A stretch of 18,791 nucleotides of DNA from Treponema sp. Its GTDB lineage: Bacteria > Spirochaetota > Spirochaetia > Treponematales > Breznakiellaceae. Numbering within the stretch: the first letter of the stretch is position 1; every line of letters starts with the position of its first letter. Shown in pieces: positions 7,058 to 14,765 of the stretch. Both the position numbers and the translations under genes were made by a program. The stretch lies in contig JAIWNU010000118.1 in NCBI GenBank assembly GCA_020216655.1, forward strand, positions 1 through 18,791, given 5' to 3'. Under the pieces are notes generated by a model, which saw nothing but the letters and a program-made list of their open reading frames with translations, was not told where the DNA came from and made no database searches.

Positions 7058-7846
7058 ATGTTGGAACAGATCCTGGCGAATGCACCGCTTTATTTACTCA
7101 TCGCTGTCAGGGCCCTTGCTATGATAGAGGTTGCTCCCCTCATTTCTTCCGATGCCATACCCCAGGTTACTAAAGTTGCTCTGGCGGGCTTTGCTGCCTT
7201 TGCAGTTTTCCCTCAGGCGGCGACTATCAGCTTACCTGCGGAAGTATTTAATCTGGCGTATCTTGTTCTTGTCATTGGAGAAGCCTTTATAGGTATCATT
7301 ATCGGCTTTTATCTCACTATCATCTATTCTGCTTTTTCCTCCGCTGGACAATTTTTCTCCCTTCAGATGGGTTTCGGTGCATCGGAAACCTATGACCCCC
7401 TTGCGCAAATTGAAAACCCCCTTATGGGTCAGTATTTAAACCTTATAGGTATGCTGGTGTTTCTTTCAGTGGATGGATTCCAACAGCTTTTTCTGGGCGG
7501 TTTTCAGCGCTCTGTCCAGGCTTTTAATGTCTTAAGCCTGGTGAATGCCCGGAACGGAATTTTACTTACATTGCTGAAAGGCCTGAGCCAGCTTTTTATA
7601 GATGCCCTTGTCATGTCCATGCCAATTCTGGGAACCCTGTTCCTTGTGTCCCTTGCCATGGGGCTTCTTTCCAAAGCGGCCCCCCAAATGAACCTGCTGA
7701 CCGAAGGTTTTCCCATTTCCATTACTGTGGCTTTTTTCCTCATTATGGCTACCATGCCTTTTTTGGTAGAAGCCTTTGCCTATGTCATTAATAACGGTTT
7801 CAGCCTTCTTGAAAAGCTTATCATCTCAATAGGAAAACCCCTATGA
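7058..7846 (+). CDS. fliR: Flagellar type III export gate protein FliR
   Basis: A 262-residue multi-pass membrane protein of normal FliR length. Hydrophobic segments run through the whole protein, with the family patterns LVIGEAFIGIIIGFYLTIIY, SAGQFFSLQMGFGASETYDP (the conserved G-Q-x-x-x-x-Q-M-G-F region) and LLSKAAPQMNLLTEGFPISI near the C-terminus. One FliR subunit caps the FliP5-FliQ4 assembly. GAGG at 7048-7051 lies six bases before the ATG, inside the end of fliQ. The stop overlaps the flhB start by four bases. Confidence 0.96.
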   Translation: MLEQILANAPLYLLIAVRALAMIEVAPLISSDAIPQVTKVALAGFAAFAVFPQAATISLPAEVFNLAYLVLVIGEAFIGIIIGFYLTIIYSAFSSAGQFFSLQMGFGASETYDPLAQIENPLMGQYLNLIGMLVFLSVDGFQQLFLGGFQRSVQAFNVLSLVNARNGILLTLLKGLSQLFIDALVMSMPILGTLFLVSLAMGLLSKAAPQMNLLTEGFPISITVAFFLIMATMPFLVEAFAYVINNGFSLLEKLIISIGKPL

Positions 7847-9000
7847 GTAAGACCAGTTTTAAGCAGCTTCTCGAAGAAACCATATCACTTCAAAATGCAC
7901 TTTCCATAGACCTCCAATGGTTTGCTGCTGAAGATGAAGGTCGAACAGAAGAGCCTTCGGAATATAAAATACGGAAGGCCCGCGAAGAAGGCAGGGTTGC
8001 TAAAAGCCAGGAACTCGTGGGGTCCCTGGGACTATTGCTCCCAACGCTAACACTCATTTTCCTTGGGCCTTCTCTGTTTAGAACCTCTTTGGAAATGATT
8101 CGATTCTTTTTCACCCGAATAAATGAGACTGAATCGATCTTTAATGGAACCTTTTTCATGGCTTTTATTTCCTATTTTTTGCGTCTTGCATTGCCGGTAA
8201 TTTCTGTGGCCATGATCTCAGGTATAATTGCGAATCTGGTACAGACAGGCTTTCTTTTTACCACGAAACCCCTGGTTCCAAAATTTTCAAAGATTGTACC
8301 CCGTCTCGGCCAATATTTTCAGCGTACCCTTTTTTCGGTTGAGGGCCTTTTTAACTTTGCAAAGTCGGTGGTTAAAATCGCTATTATCGGGATTGTGTCC
8401 TATGTTATTATCAGTTCAAAAATCGAACAACTTGCTCGGCTCCAAACCGCAACCCTTTGGAAGGGTTTTACTACTATCGCAGGGCTTACTGCCCAACTAT
8501 TAATCATTGCATCTTTACTTTTGCTGGGTCTTTCAATTCCTGACTATCTTTTCCAGCGCTGGCAATATATGGAATCCCTCAAAATGACTAAACAGGAAGT
8601 AAAAGAGGAGCGGAAAATGTACGAGGGAGATCCGCTCATTAAAAGCAGACTCAGGCAGCGAATGCGGGAACTGCTTTCAAGAAATATGGCTGCCAATGTA
8701 CCAAAGGCCGATGTGGTTATCACCAACCCGACCCACTATGCGGTTGCGCTGGAGTGGAATAAGGAAACCATGCCGGCTCCTATGGTAAGCGCTAAAGGAG
8801 CGGATGAAGTAGCACAAAGAATAAAGGAGATAGCCAAGGAACATGGGGTTCCCATTGTGGAAAACAAACCTTTAGCGCGGGCACTGTACGCAGAAGTCGA
8901 AATTGGGGATATAATACCAGAAACATACTATCAGGCCATTGCCACAGTGCTGGCCCATGTATATAAGATTAACGAAGAACGCCGTAAAGCGGCGGTATAA
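7843..9000 (+). CDS. flhB: Flagellar export switch protein FlhB
   Basis: A 385-residue protein. Four membrane segments (roughly residues 60-235) are followed by a cytoplasmic domain with the self-cleavage site N295-P-T-H298 (TNPTHYAVALEW). Cleavage after this Asn switches export from rod/hook to filament proteins. The conserved entry KIRKAREEGRVAKSQEL is at 42-58. Before it is an N-terminal extension of about 28 residues that includes IDLQWFA, close to the LQFFA segment found at the start of Firmicutes FlhB. The C-terminal AQRIKEIAKEHGVPIVENKP and LARALYAEVEIGDIIPETYY are typical. AGGA at 7831-7834 precedes the ATG, which overlaps the fliR stop. Confidence 0.97.
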   Translation: MSKTSFKQLLEETISLQNALSIDLQWFAAEDEGRTEEPSEYKIRKAREEGRVAKSQELVGSLGLLLPTLTLIFLGPSLFRTSLEMIRFFFTRINETESIFNGTFFMAFISYFLRLALPVISVAMISGIIANLVQTGFLFTTKPLVPKFSKIVPRLGQYFQRTLFSVEGLFNFAKSVVKIAIIGIVSYVIISSKIEQLARLQTATLWKGFTTIAGLTAQLLIIASLLLLGLSIPDYLFQRWQYMESLKMTKQEVKEERKMYEGDPLIKSRLRQRMRELLSRNMAANVPKADVVITNPTHYAVALEWNKETMPAPMVSAKGADEVAQRIKEIAKEHGVPIVENKPLARALYAEVEIGDIIPETYYQAIATVLAHVYKINEERRKAAV

Positions 9001-9015
9001 AGGGAAAAGTGATAC

Positions 9016-11103
9016 ATGTCCGATGCCCGTAGAATTTTAAGCGACAGTTTTCTAAAGGATAGAAGCGACCTGTTTGTAGCCGTCGGCGTGGTCGCCGTGG
9101 TTATGATGCTCATCATTCCGCTGCCGACGGTACTGCTCGACGCCCTCATGGCTCTCAACCTTGTATTGGCTCTCCTTATTTTATTGATTGTCCTTTACAC
9201 AAAGCGGCCGACAGATTTCAGCATTTTCCCTACCGTGCTCCTTGTATCTACCGTCTTCGGGCTTGCTATTAACGTTTCATCCACACGGCTCATTCTTTCC
9301 CAGGGGGCCCGTTTCGACGGTAAAATGATAAAGGCCTTTTCATCCTTTGTTGTCGGCTCAGGGGGAACCGAAGGCCTTGTTATAGGGTTTGTTATTTTTA
9401 TTGTCATTATTGCAGTGCAAGCCATAGTTATTACAAAGGGCGCCACCCGGGTTGCGGAAGTGGCTGCCCGCTTTGCCCTGGATGCTCTTCCGGGTAAACA
9501 GATGGCCATAGAAGCGGAATACAATTCCGGTGCTATTACCGAGGAAGAGGCTTTCCGCAGAAAAAATGAACTCCAGCGGGAAGTTGACTTTTACGGAGCC
9601 ATGGATGGTGCCAGCAAATTTGTTTCGGGAAACGTAAAGGTTGGTATATTTATAACGGTAATTAATGTCCTGGGCGGTATTATCATTGGGGTCAGTCTTC
9701 ATGGAGAAAATATACTCACCGCCCTTGGCACCTATACTACCTTCTCGATCGGCGATGGCCTGCTCTCCCAGTTCCCGGCCCTGCTTGTTTCTACCGCCAC
9801 GGGTATTATCGTTACCCGCTCTATTTCAGATGGTACCTTCGGTTCTGATGTAACAAACCAGTTTTCCCGGGATGCGCGAATATATTGGATCGGTGCCTTT
9901 GTATTAGCCGCCCTGGCCCTTATGCCCGGTTTCCCCTGGTATGTGCTCATTCCGCTTTCACTGACACTGGGCGTTACGGCCTACCGTTTAGGCCAGGGTA
10001 AACTGAAGGCTCAGGAAGCGGAAAAGACAAAAACATCGGCAGCTAAAAAACCCGCCGATGAAGCCGCTGAAATGTCGCCGGTGGTTCCCCTAGACCCCCT
10101 TTCTCTGGAACTAGGATATGGCCTTATTCCCCTGGTCGATCGGGACAAGGGGGCGGAACTCCTTGAACGGGTCCACCGGATTCGCCGTGAGTCGGCGCTG
10201 GATCTTGGACTTGTCATTCCCCGTATCCGTATTATTGATAATATGCGCCTCGAACCCTCCGAGTACTGTTTTAAAATAAAAGGCGTTGATGTGGGCCGGG
10301 GCAAAATCCGCATGGGTTATTTTTTGTGCATCAATCCCGGCGGGGTGACTGAAGAAATACCGGGCGAAAAAACAAAGGATCCCGCCTTTGGTCTTCCTGC
10401 CCTATGGATCAGCGAAGACCGCCGGGAAGAGGCCGAACGGGCTGGTTACACCGTAGTGGATCCACCCTCCATCATTGCAACCCATTTAACAGAAATTATA
10501 AAACGTCATGCTTCTGAAATCCTTGGGCGTCAGGAAACTCAGGCCATCCTTGAAACCCTTAAAAAAGAGTATCCTGCGGTGGTGGAAGAAGCCCAGAAAC
10601 TGCTTTCTCTCGGTGAGATTCAAAAGGTACTGCAATCTTTGCTCAAAGAGCAGGTATCAATCCGCAACATGGTAGCTATTTTGGAAGCCCTGGCGGACTT
10701 TGCGCCGGTTACCAAGGATACCCAGTTCCTAACCGAAAAGGCTCGCCAGGCCCTGGCGCGGCAGATCTGCCTCCAGTATGCCGATGAAGAGCGGACCCTC
10801 AGAGTGTTGACCATAGAGCAGTCTTTGGAACAAAAAATAATAGACAGCCGGGTAGAAACATCCAGCGGAGTCGTTGCTGCCCTGGAGCCGAGCCTGCAGC
10901 GGGCCTGGATTAAGGCCCTCTCCCGGTCGGTGGCAGCCATGCAGGAGCAGGGGATGATACCCATCGTACTCTGTTCCGAAGCAGGCCGGCCTCTGGTAAA
11001 GTCCAGTACAGAGCGGGAAATCCCTGATCTGGTGGTCCTTTCTGTTCCGGAAATTGTATCGGATATCACCGTAGAAGCGGTAGGCGAAATAAGGGTTGAA
11101 TAG
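9016..11103 (+). CDS. flhA: Flagellar export apparatus protein FlhA
   Basis: A 695-residue FHIPEP-family protein of full length. The N-terminal half has about eight membrane helices and the most conserved stretches of the family: TRLILSQGARFDGKMIKAFS, ALDALPGKQMAIEAEYNSGA (after RVAEVAARF) and VDFYGAMDGASKFVSGNVK, the last with the Asp thought to take part in proton coupling (about residue 197). After a Lys/Ala-rich linker (about 335-355) comes the cytoplasmic domain, beginning at LSLELGYGLIPLVDRDKGAE, which forms a nine-membered ring and docks substrates and chaperones. It ends in PEIVSDITVEAVGEIRVE. AAGGG at 9000-9004, overlapping the flhB stop, acts as the ribosome binding site. Confidence 0.98.
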   Translation: MSDARRILSDSFLKDRSDLFVAVGVVAVVMMLIIPLPTVLLDALMALNLVLALLILLIVLYTKRPTDFSIFPTVLLVSTVFGLAINVSSTRLILSQGARFDGKMIKAFSSFVVGSGGTEGLVIGFVIFIVIIAVQAIVITKGATRVAEVAARFALDALPGKQMAIEAEYNSGAITEEEAFRRKNELQREVDFYGAMDGASKFVSGNVKVGIFITVINVLGGIIIGVSLHGENILTALGTYTTFSIGDGLLSQFPALLVSTATGIIVTRSISDGTFGSDVTNQFSRDARIYWIGAFVLAALALMPGFPWYVLIPLSLTLGVTAYRLGQGKLKAQEAEKTKTSAAKKPADEAAEMSPVVPLDPLSLELGYGLIPLVDRDKGAELLERVHRIRRESALDLGLVIPRIRIIDNMRLEPSEYCFKIKGVDVGRGKIRMGYFLCINPGGVTEEIPGEKTKDPAFGLPALWISEDRREEAERAGYTVVDPPSIIATHLTEIIKRHASEILGRQETQAILETLKKEYPAVVEEAQKLLSLGEIQKVLQSLLKEQVSIRNMVAILEALADFAPVTKDTQFLTEKARQALARQICLQYADEERTLRVLTIEQSLEQKIIDSRVETSSGVVAALEPSLQRAWIKALSRSVAAMQEQGMIPIVLCSEAGRPLVKSSTEREIPDLVVLSVPEIVSDITVEAVGEIRVE

Positions 11104-11117
11104 AAAAAGGAAACGGT

Positions 11118-12329
11118 ATGGAATATTTTACTGAACAGGCACCTACCCATGCAGAATGTATTCGCAAAATAAAAGAAAAGTATGGGGAAAACGCTAAAAT
11201 ATTGATGAAAAAATCAATCCGAATTGGCGGCTTTTTAGGGCTCTTCGCCAAAGACGGCGTAGAAATGACGGGAATAGTAAATAATGAGCCTATTCGGTAT
11301 GCCGCTGATCCACTTAAGAATGTACGAAAACCTCTGGACCTGGAAGAGGAAAAACGAAAAATCCTTGCCATGGCAGGCAAACCTGATCCATCTATTCAAA
11401 CGGTTTTGCAGGAAGTACGCAGCTTAAAGGAAAAATTGGAAACAGCCCAAATACAGGGCAAACCAAGCGAAGAACATCAGACTATAGCTAAGATCGGAGA
11501 TCTTTTGTATTTGAACGATTTTTCTCATGGCTATACCCAGGCAATCCAAAACAGGATAAAAAAAGAATTTTCCCTGGAAGCCCTCGAAGATTATGATACA
11601 GTGCAGGATAAGGTTGTCGAATGGATCGGCGAAAGCGTGAATCTATACCGGGAACCGGATTTTAAATTCCGGCCCCGGGTTTTTGTGTTGGTCGGGCCCA
11701 CCGGCGTGGGCAAAACGACCACTATTGCAAAGCTTGCCGCCCTGTATGGCCTTGGCATCAATGGTACGAATCCTCTTTCAGTCAGGATGATAACCATAGA
11801 CAATTACCGGATCGCGGCAAAACAGCAGATAGAAACCTACGGTGAAATCATGCAAATACCCGTTTCCTGTGTAGAAACCTATGAGGACCTGCGAAAAACA
11901 TTAGCCATGTATGCCCAAGAAGTCGATCTCGTATTAGTAGACACCATCGGCAAAAGTCCCCGGGATGCGGTAAAGCTCGCGGAGATGAAACAAATACTTT
12001 CAGCCTGCGGAAGCGGTGCTGAAGTACACCTTGCTCTTTCAGCTTCTACCAAGTCCAGCGATATTAAAGAGATCATGCAACAGTATGAACCTTTTAATTA
12101 TCGCTCCATTATAGTCACCAAGCTTGACGAGACCAGTCGAGTTGGAAATATCATCAGCGCCGTAGCAGAACGGGGTAAATCCATTTCCTTTATTACCAAC
12201 GGACAAAGGGTTCCCCAGGATATCGAACAGGCGACGGCGGTCCGGTTTTTAATCAACCTGGAAGGATTCCGAATTAATCGGCAGCGAATCGAAGAAAAAT
12301 TTGCATTAGCACAGCAAGTAGGTTTATAA
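11118..12329 (+). CDS. flhF: Flagellar placement GTPase FlhF (SRP family)
   Basis: A 403-residue SRP-type GTPase. The N-terminal B domain begins MEYFTEQAPTHAECIRKIKE, a family trait. The NG domain has the P-loop G193-PTGVGKT-T200, the G2 region DNYRIAAKQQIETYGEIMQI (228-247), the G3 region D275-TIGK-279, and the G4 element TKLDE (334-338) followed by SRVGNIISA. The end, INLEGFRINRQRIEEKFA, is normal. FlhF marks the cell-end site where flagella are built and works with FlhG, whose gene follows directly. The G3 motif reads DTIGK where most FlhF and Ffh proteins have DTAGR. AAAGGA at 11106-11111 precedes the ATG. Confidence 0.96.
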   Translation: MEYFTEQAPTHAECIRKIKEKYGENAKILMKKSIRIGGFLGLFAKDGVEMTGIVNNEPIRYAADPLKNVRKPLDLEEEKRKILAMAGKPDPSIQTVLQEVRSLKEKLETAQIQGKPSEEHQTIAKIGDLLYLNDFSHGYTQAIQNRIKKEFSLEALEDYDTVQDKVVEWIGESVNLYREPDFKFRPRVFVLVGPTGVGKTTTIAKLAALYGLGINGTNPLSVRMITIDNYRIAAKQQIETYGEIMQIPVSCVETYEDLRKTLAMYAQEVDLVLVDTIGKSPRDAVKLAEMKQILSACGSGAEVHLALSASTKSSDIKEIMQQYEPFNYRSIIVTKLDETSRVGNIISAVAERGKSISFITNGQRVPQDIEQATAVRFLINLEGFRINRQRIEEKFALAQQVGL

Positions 12330-12353
12330 AACTATTTTTTTACGGAGATTTTC

Positions 12354-13247
12354 ATGGAAGACCAGGCAGAACAGCTTCGTGAACTGATGAGGGCAAAAAA
12401 TAATAGCAGCCAAACCGTCCCCTCCGGCGCTTCCACCAAGCAAGCTCGGAAAACAAGGATTATTACCGTTGCCAGCGGAAAAGGCGGTGTAGGTAAAACC
12501 AATGTCTCGGTCAATATGGCCCTGGCTTATGCACGGCTTGGAAAAAAGGTTATAGTTATGGATGCTGACCTGGGGCTTGCCAATGTAAACGTAATGCTTA
12601 ACATGATACCAAAGTACAACCTTTATCATGTCATCAGAAAGCAGAAAACCATGAAAGATATCCTCTTGGATACCGAATATGGTATTCAGATTGTCGCAGG
12701 AGCTTCGGGTTTTTCCAAAATTGCAAACTTGAGCGAAGATGAACGGCAAAACTTTATACAGGAACTGTATACCCTGTCCAACGCGGATATTATCATTATA
12801 GATACCAGCGCGGGGGTTTCCAATAACGTGCTTTCCTTTGTGGCTGCGGCCGACGACGCGGTTATTGTCACAACACCCGAACCTACCGCAATTACCGATG
12901 CATACGGCATTATTAAAATTATTGCCACCGAAATTGAAAATCTTAACATGGGGCTTAAACTGGTGGTGAACCGGGTAAAAACCGTAGCGGAGGCTAAAAA
13001 AGTCGCGGACCGGATGATTAATATTGCAGGCCAATTCCTCAATTTAAAGGTCGACTATCTTGGCTTTATTTATGATGATCCTGCGGTTCCCCAGGCAGTA
13101 CTGCGCCAGAGACCTTTTATGGTCTTGGATCCGAAAAGTAAAGCATCTCTCTGCGTACAGCATATTGTGGGCCGGATGGAAAAAACTGAAATTCGCCAGG
13201 ATGGCGGGCTTGGTAACCTCATCAAGCGGCTCTTTGGCAGGGAATAA
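12354..13247 (+). CDS. flhG: Flagellar number regulator FlhG/FleN (MinD-like ATPase)
   Basis: A 297-residue MinD/ParA-type ATPase. It has the deviant Walker A motif with K43-GGVGK-T49 inside SGKGGVGKTNVSVNMALAYA, MDADLGLANVNVML (D70, D72) and IIIDTSAGVSNNVLSF (Walker B / switch II region). The N-terminus, MEDQAEQLRELM, matches the DQAxxLR helix through which FlhG is known to stimulate the FlhF GTPase; its presence beside FlhF shows the pair is probably functional. The C-terminal segment is basic (LGNLIKRLFGRE) and could be the membrane-binding helix. GGAG at 12344-12347 lies six bases before the ATG. FlhG limits flagellar number. Confidence 0.95.
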   Translation: MEDQAEQLRELMRAKNNSSQTVPSGASTKQARKTRIITVASGKGGVGKTNVSVNMALAYARLGKKVIVMDADLGLANVNVMLNMIPKYNLYHVIRKQKTMKDILLDTEYGIQIVAGASGFSKIANLSEDERQNFIQELYTLSNADIIIIDTSAGVSNNVLSFVAAADDAVIVTTPEPTAITDAYGIIKIIATEIENLNMGLKLVVNRVKTVAEAKKVADRMINIAGQFLNLKVDYLGFIYDDPAVPQAVLRQRPFMVLDPKSKASLCVQHIVGRMEKTEIRQDGGLGNLIKRLFGRE

Positions 13248-13293
13248 TTTCCTTGACCAAGGGACTGTTCTGGCCTAGTCTTGTAGATGGAGC

Positions 13294-13962
13294 ATGCTGG
13301 TGTTTGATCCAAAAATAAGCGCCCTCGTTGCGGGTATAGCCTTTATTCTTTCCTTCCTCTTTGGCCTTTTAGCAGGTGCTTCGTTTCTTATTGTGCTGCT
13401 CAGAGCTGTAATTTTTGCGATTTTTTTCTTTGTGTTCTCAGGTCTTGTCTACTGGCTTATTACCCAATTTATTCCAGAACTCTTAGAATCTCAAGGACCA
13501 AGCTCAGAAGGAGTTCAGGCAGAGGTTCCTGATCTCGGAGCAAAAGTTAATATTTCGGTAGGAGAAGAAGAGCCAGTCCCTGAAAACACCCTTTCTGCTC
13601 AGCTTATGAAAGAAGGATTAGAGGAAGATGAATTCATTTCTGAAAAAGCTCTGGACCAGAAGGACGAAGACGGATATACTGAACAGAAAGAAGTTACGGC
13701 CCGAACAGAAAGTACGGTAGAATCAAGTCCAAGTCCGGCGATCCCCTTAGGGGTAATCGACGATGTTGATGAACTGCCTGATTTGGAAAGAATGTCAGAT
13801 GCCTTTGTGATGCCACTTTCAGAGGGATCGGAGGTTGATGAACCATCAACTGTTGCTGATATAAGCACTCCGGCTAGAAAGACCGGTTCTTCAGCAGCTT
13901 TTGATCCTAAAGAAATGGCGATGGCAATACAAACCATTTTGAAACGGGACCAGAAAGGATAG
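13294..13962 (+). CDS. Unknown two-helix membrane protein with acidic disordered tail
   Basis: I do not recognise this 222-residue protein. Two membrane helices are near the N-terminus (about residues 8-30 and 31-58, with one Arg between them), which would place both ends on the cytoplasmic side. Residues about 62-200 are rich in Glu, Asp, Ser and Pro, with no fold visible, and include LPDLERMSDAF (161-171). The last 20 residues, FDPKEMAMAIQTILKRDQKG, look like an amphipathic helix and may be a binding peptide. A stop at 13276 bounds the frame upstream. The ATG at 13294 is only one base behind GGAG (13289-13292); the GTG at 13300 is spaced seven bases from it and may be the true start. Its place between flhG and fliA, close to both, suggests a role in flagellar placement or sigma factor control, but that is a guess. 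Confidence 0.8.
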   Translation: MLVFDPKISALVAGIAFILSFLFGLLAGASFLIVLLRAVIFAIFFFVFSGLVYWLITQFIPELLESQGPSSEGVQAEVPDLGAKVNISVGEEEPVPENTLSAQLMKEGLEEDEFISEKALDQKDEDGYTEQKEVTARTESTVESSPSPAIPLGVIDDVDELPDLERMSDAFVMPLSEGSEVDEPSTVADISTPARKTGSSAAFDPKEMAMAIQTILKRDQKG

Positions 13963-13965
13963 GGT

Positions 13966-14754
13966 ATGGGGAATGTCCTCCTGGAGCAAAAAACGGAAGA
14001 AGAACTCTGGCTTGCTTATAAAAAAACCAGGGATCCAAAGATCCGTGAAACATTTATAAAACAGTACGCACCTCTGGTAAAATATGTAGCCGGCAAAGTC
14101 GCAGTGGGCATGCCCCATAACGTCGAATTCGACGACCTGGTAGGTTTTGGAGTCTTCGGGCTCCTGGATGCCATAGAAAAGTTTGATCCAGAAAAGAACG
14201 TAAAATTTAAAACCTATGCGGTTACAAGAATTCGAGGTGCTATTTTTGATGAACTTCGCTCCATCGATTGGGTTCCCCGGTCGGTGCGGCAGAAAACAAA
14301 AGAACTGGAAGACACCATTGGAGCTCTGGAAGCCCAATTAGGGCGCACTGCTTCTGACCAGGAAATAGCCCAGGCTCTTGGAATGACCGAAGAAGATTTC
14401 CTGAAAACCATGATGCGCATTTCGGGTACCTCTATCTTGTCATTAAATGATGTTTGGTTTTCCGGCGATGAAAATGACAAGGTTTCCATCGGAGAAAGTA
14501 TCGAAGCTCCCTCCAGCCTTAACCCTGACATCATTGTTGAAAAAGACGAAATACGGCGTATCATTGTAGAAGCTATAAACGAATTGCCAGACAAGGAAAA
14601 AAAGGTTCTTGTCCTCTACTATTACGAAGATTTAACCCTTAAAGAGATAGGCCAGGTGCTGGAAGTTACCGAATCACGGGTATCGCAGCTCCATACAAAG
14701 GCAATCCTAAGACTGCGAGCTAAGTTAACCAACATCCGAAAAGGTATTATGTAG
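13966..14754 (+). CDS. fliA: Motility RNA polymerase sigma factor FliA (sigma-28, WhiG/SigD type)
   Basis: A 262-residue sigma-70 family factor of the FliA/WhiG/SigD class. Region 2 is at about residues 28-98 ([40 protein letters not shown], then [20 protein letters not shown] and DWVPRSVR, the class hallmark). Region 3 is at about 105-150 ([20 protein letters not shown]). Region 4 with its helix-turn-helix is at about 205-255 ([20 protein letters not shown] and [20 protein letters not shown]). It directs transcription of late motility genes such as filament genes. AAGGA at 13955-13959 lies six bases before the ATG. I found no sigma-28 type promoter in the gaps of this window, so it seems to serve genes elsewhere. 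Confidence 0.97.
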   Translation: MGNVLLEQKTEEELWLAYKKTRDPKIRETFIKQYAPLVKYVAGKVAVGMPHNVEFDDLVGFGVFGLLDAIEKFDPEKNVKFKTYAVTRIRGAIFDELRSIDWVPRSVRQKTKELEDTIGALEAQLGRTASDQEIAQALGMTEEDFLKTMMRISGTSILSLNDVWFSGDENDKVSIGESIEAPSSLNPDIIVEKDEIRRIIVEAINELPDKEKKVLVLYYYEDLTLKEIGQVLEVTESRVSQLHTKAILRLRAKLTNIRKGIM

Positions 14755-14765
14755 GAGCGGCACCC

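Noticed and set aside
10620..11150. Minus-strand frame of 176 codons
   Set aside because: It is opposite the C-terminal domain of flhA, and has the Ser/Arg-rich composition usual for antisense shadows.
12324..13034. Minus-strand frame of 236 codons
   Set aside because: It lies wholly against flhG, whose frame encodes a complete MinD-type ATPase. The antisense protein is rich in Phe, Asn and His with no recognisable fold.
13248..13293. Small hairpin TTCCTT-GACC-AAGGGA after flhG, and a TTGACC that looks like a -35 box
   Set aside because: The stem is short with a wobble pair and no T-tract follows, so it is not a terminator. No -10 box is found 16-18 bases after TTGACC (TAGTCT is poor).
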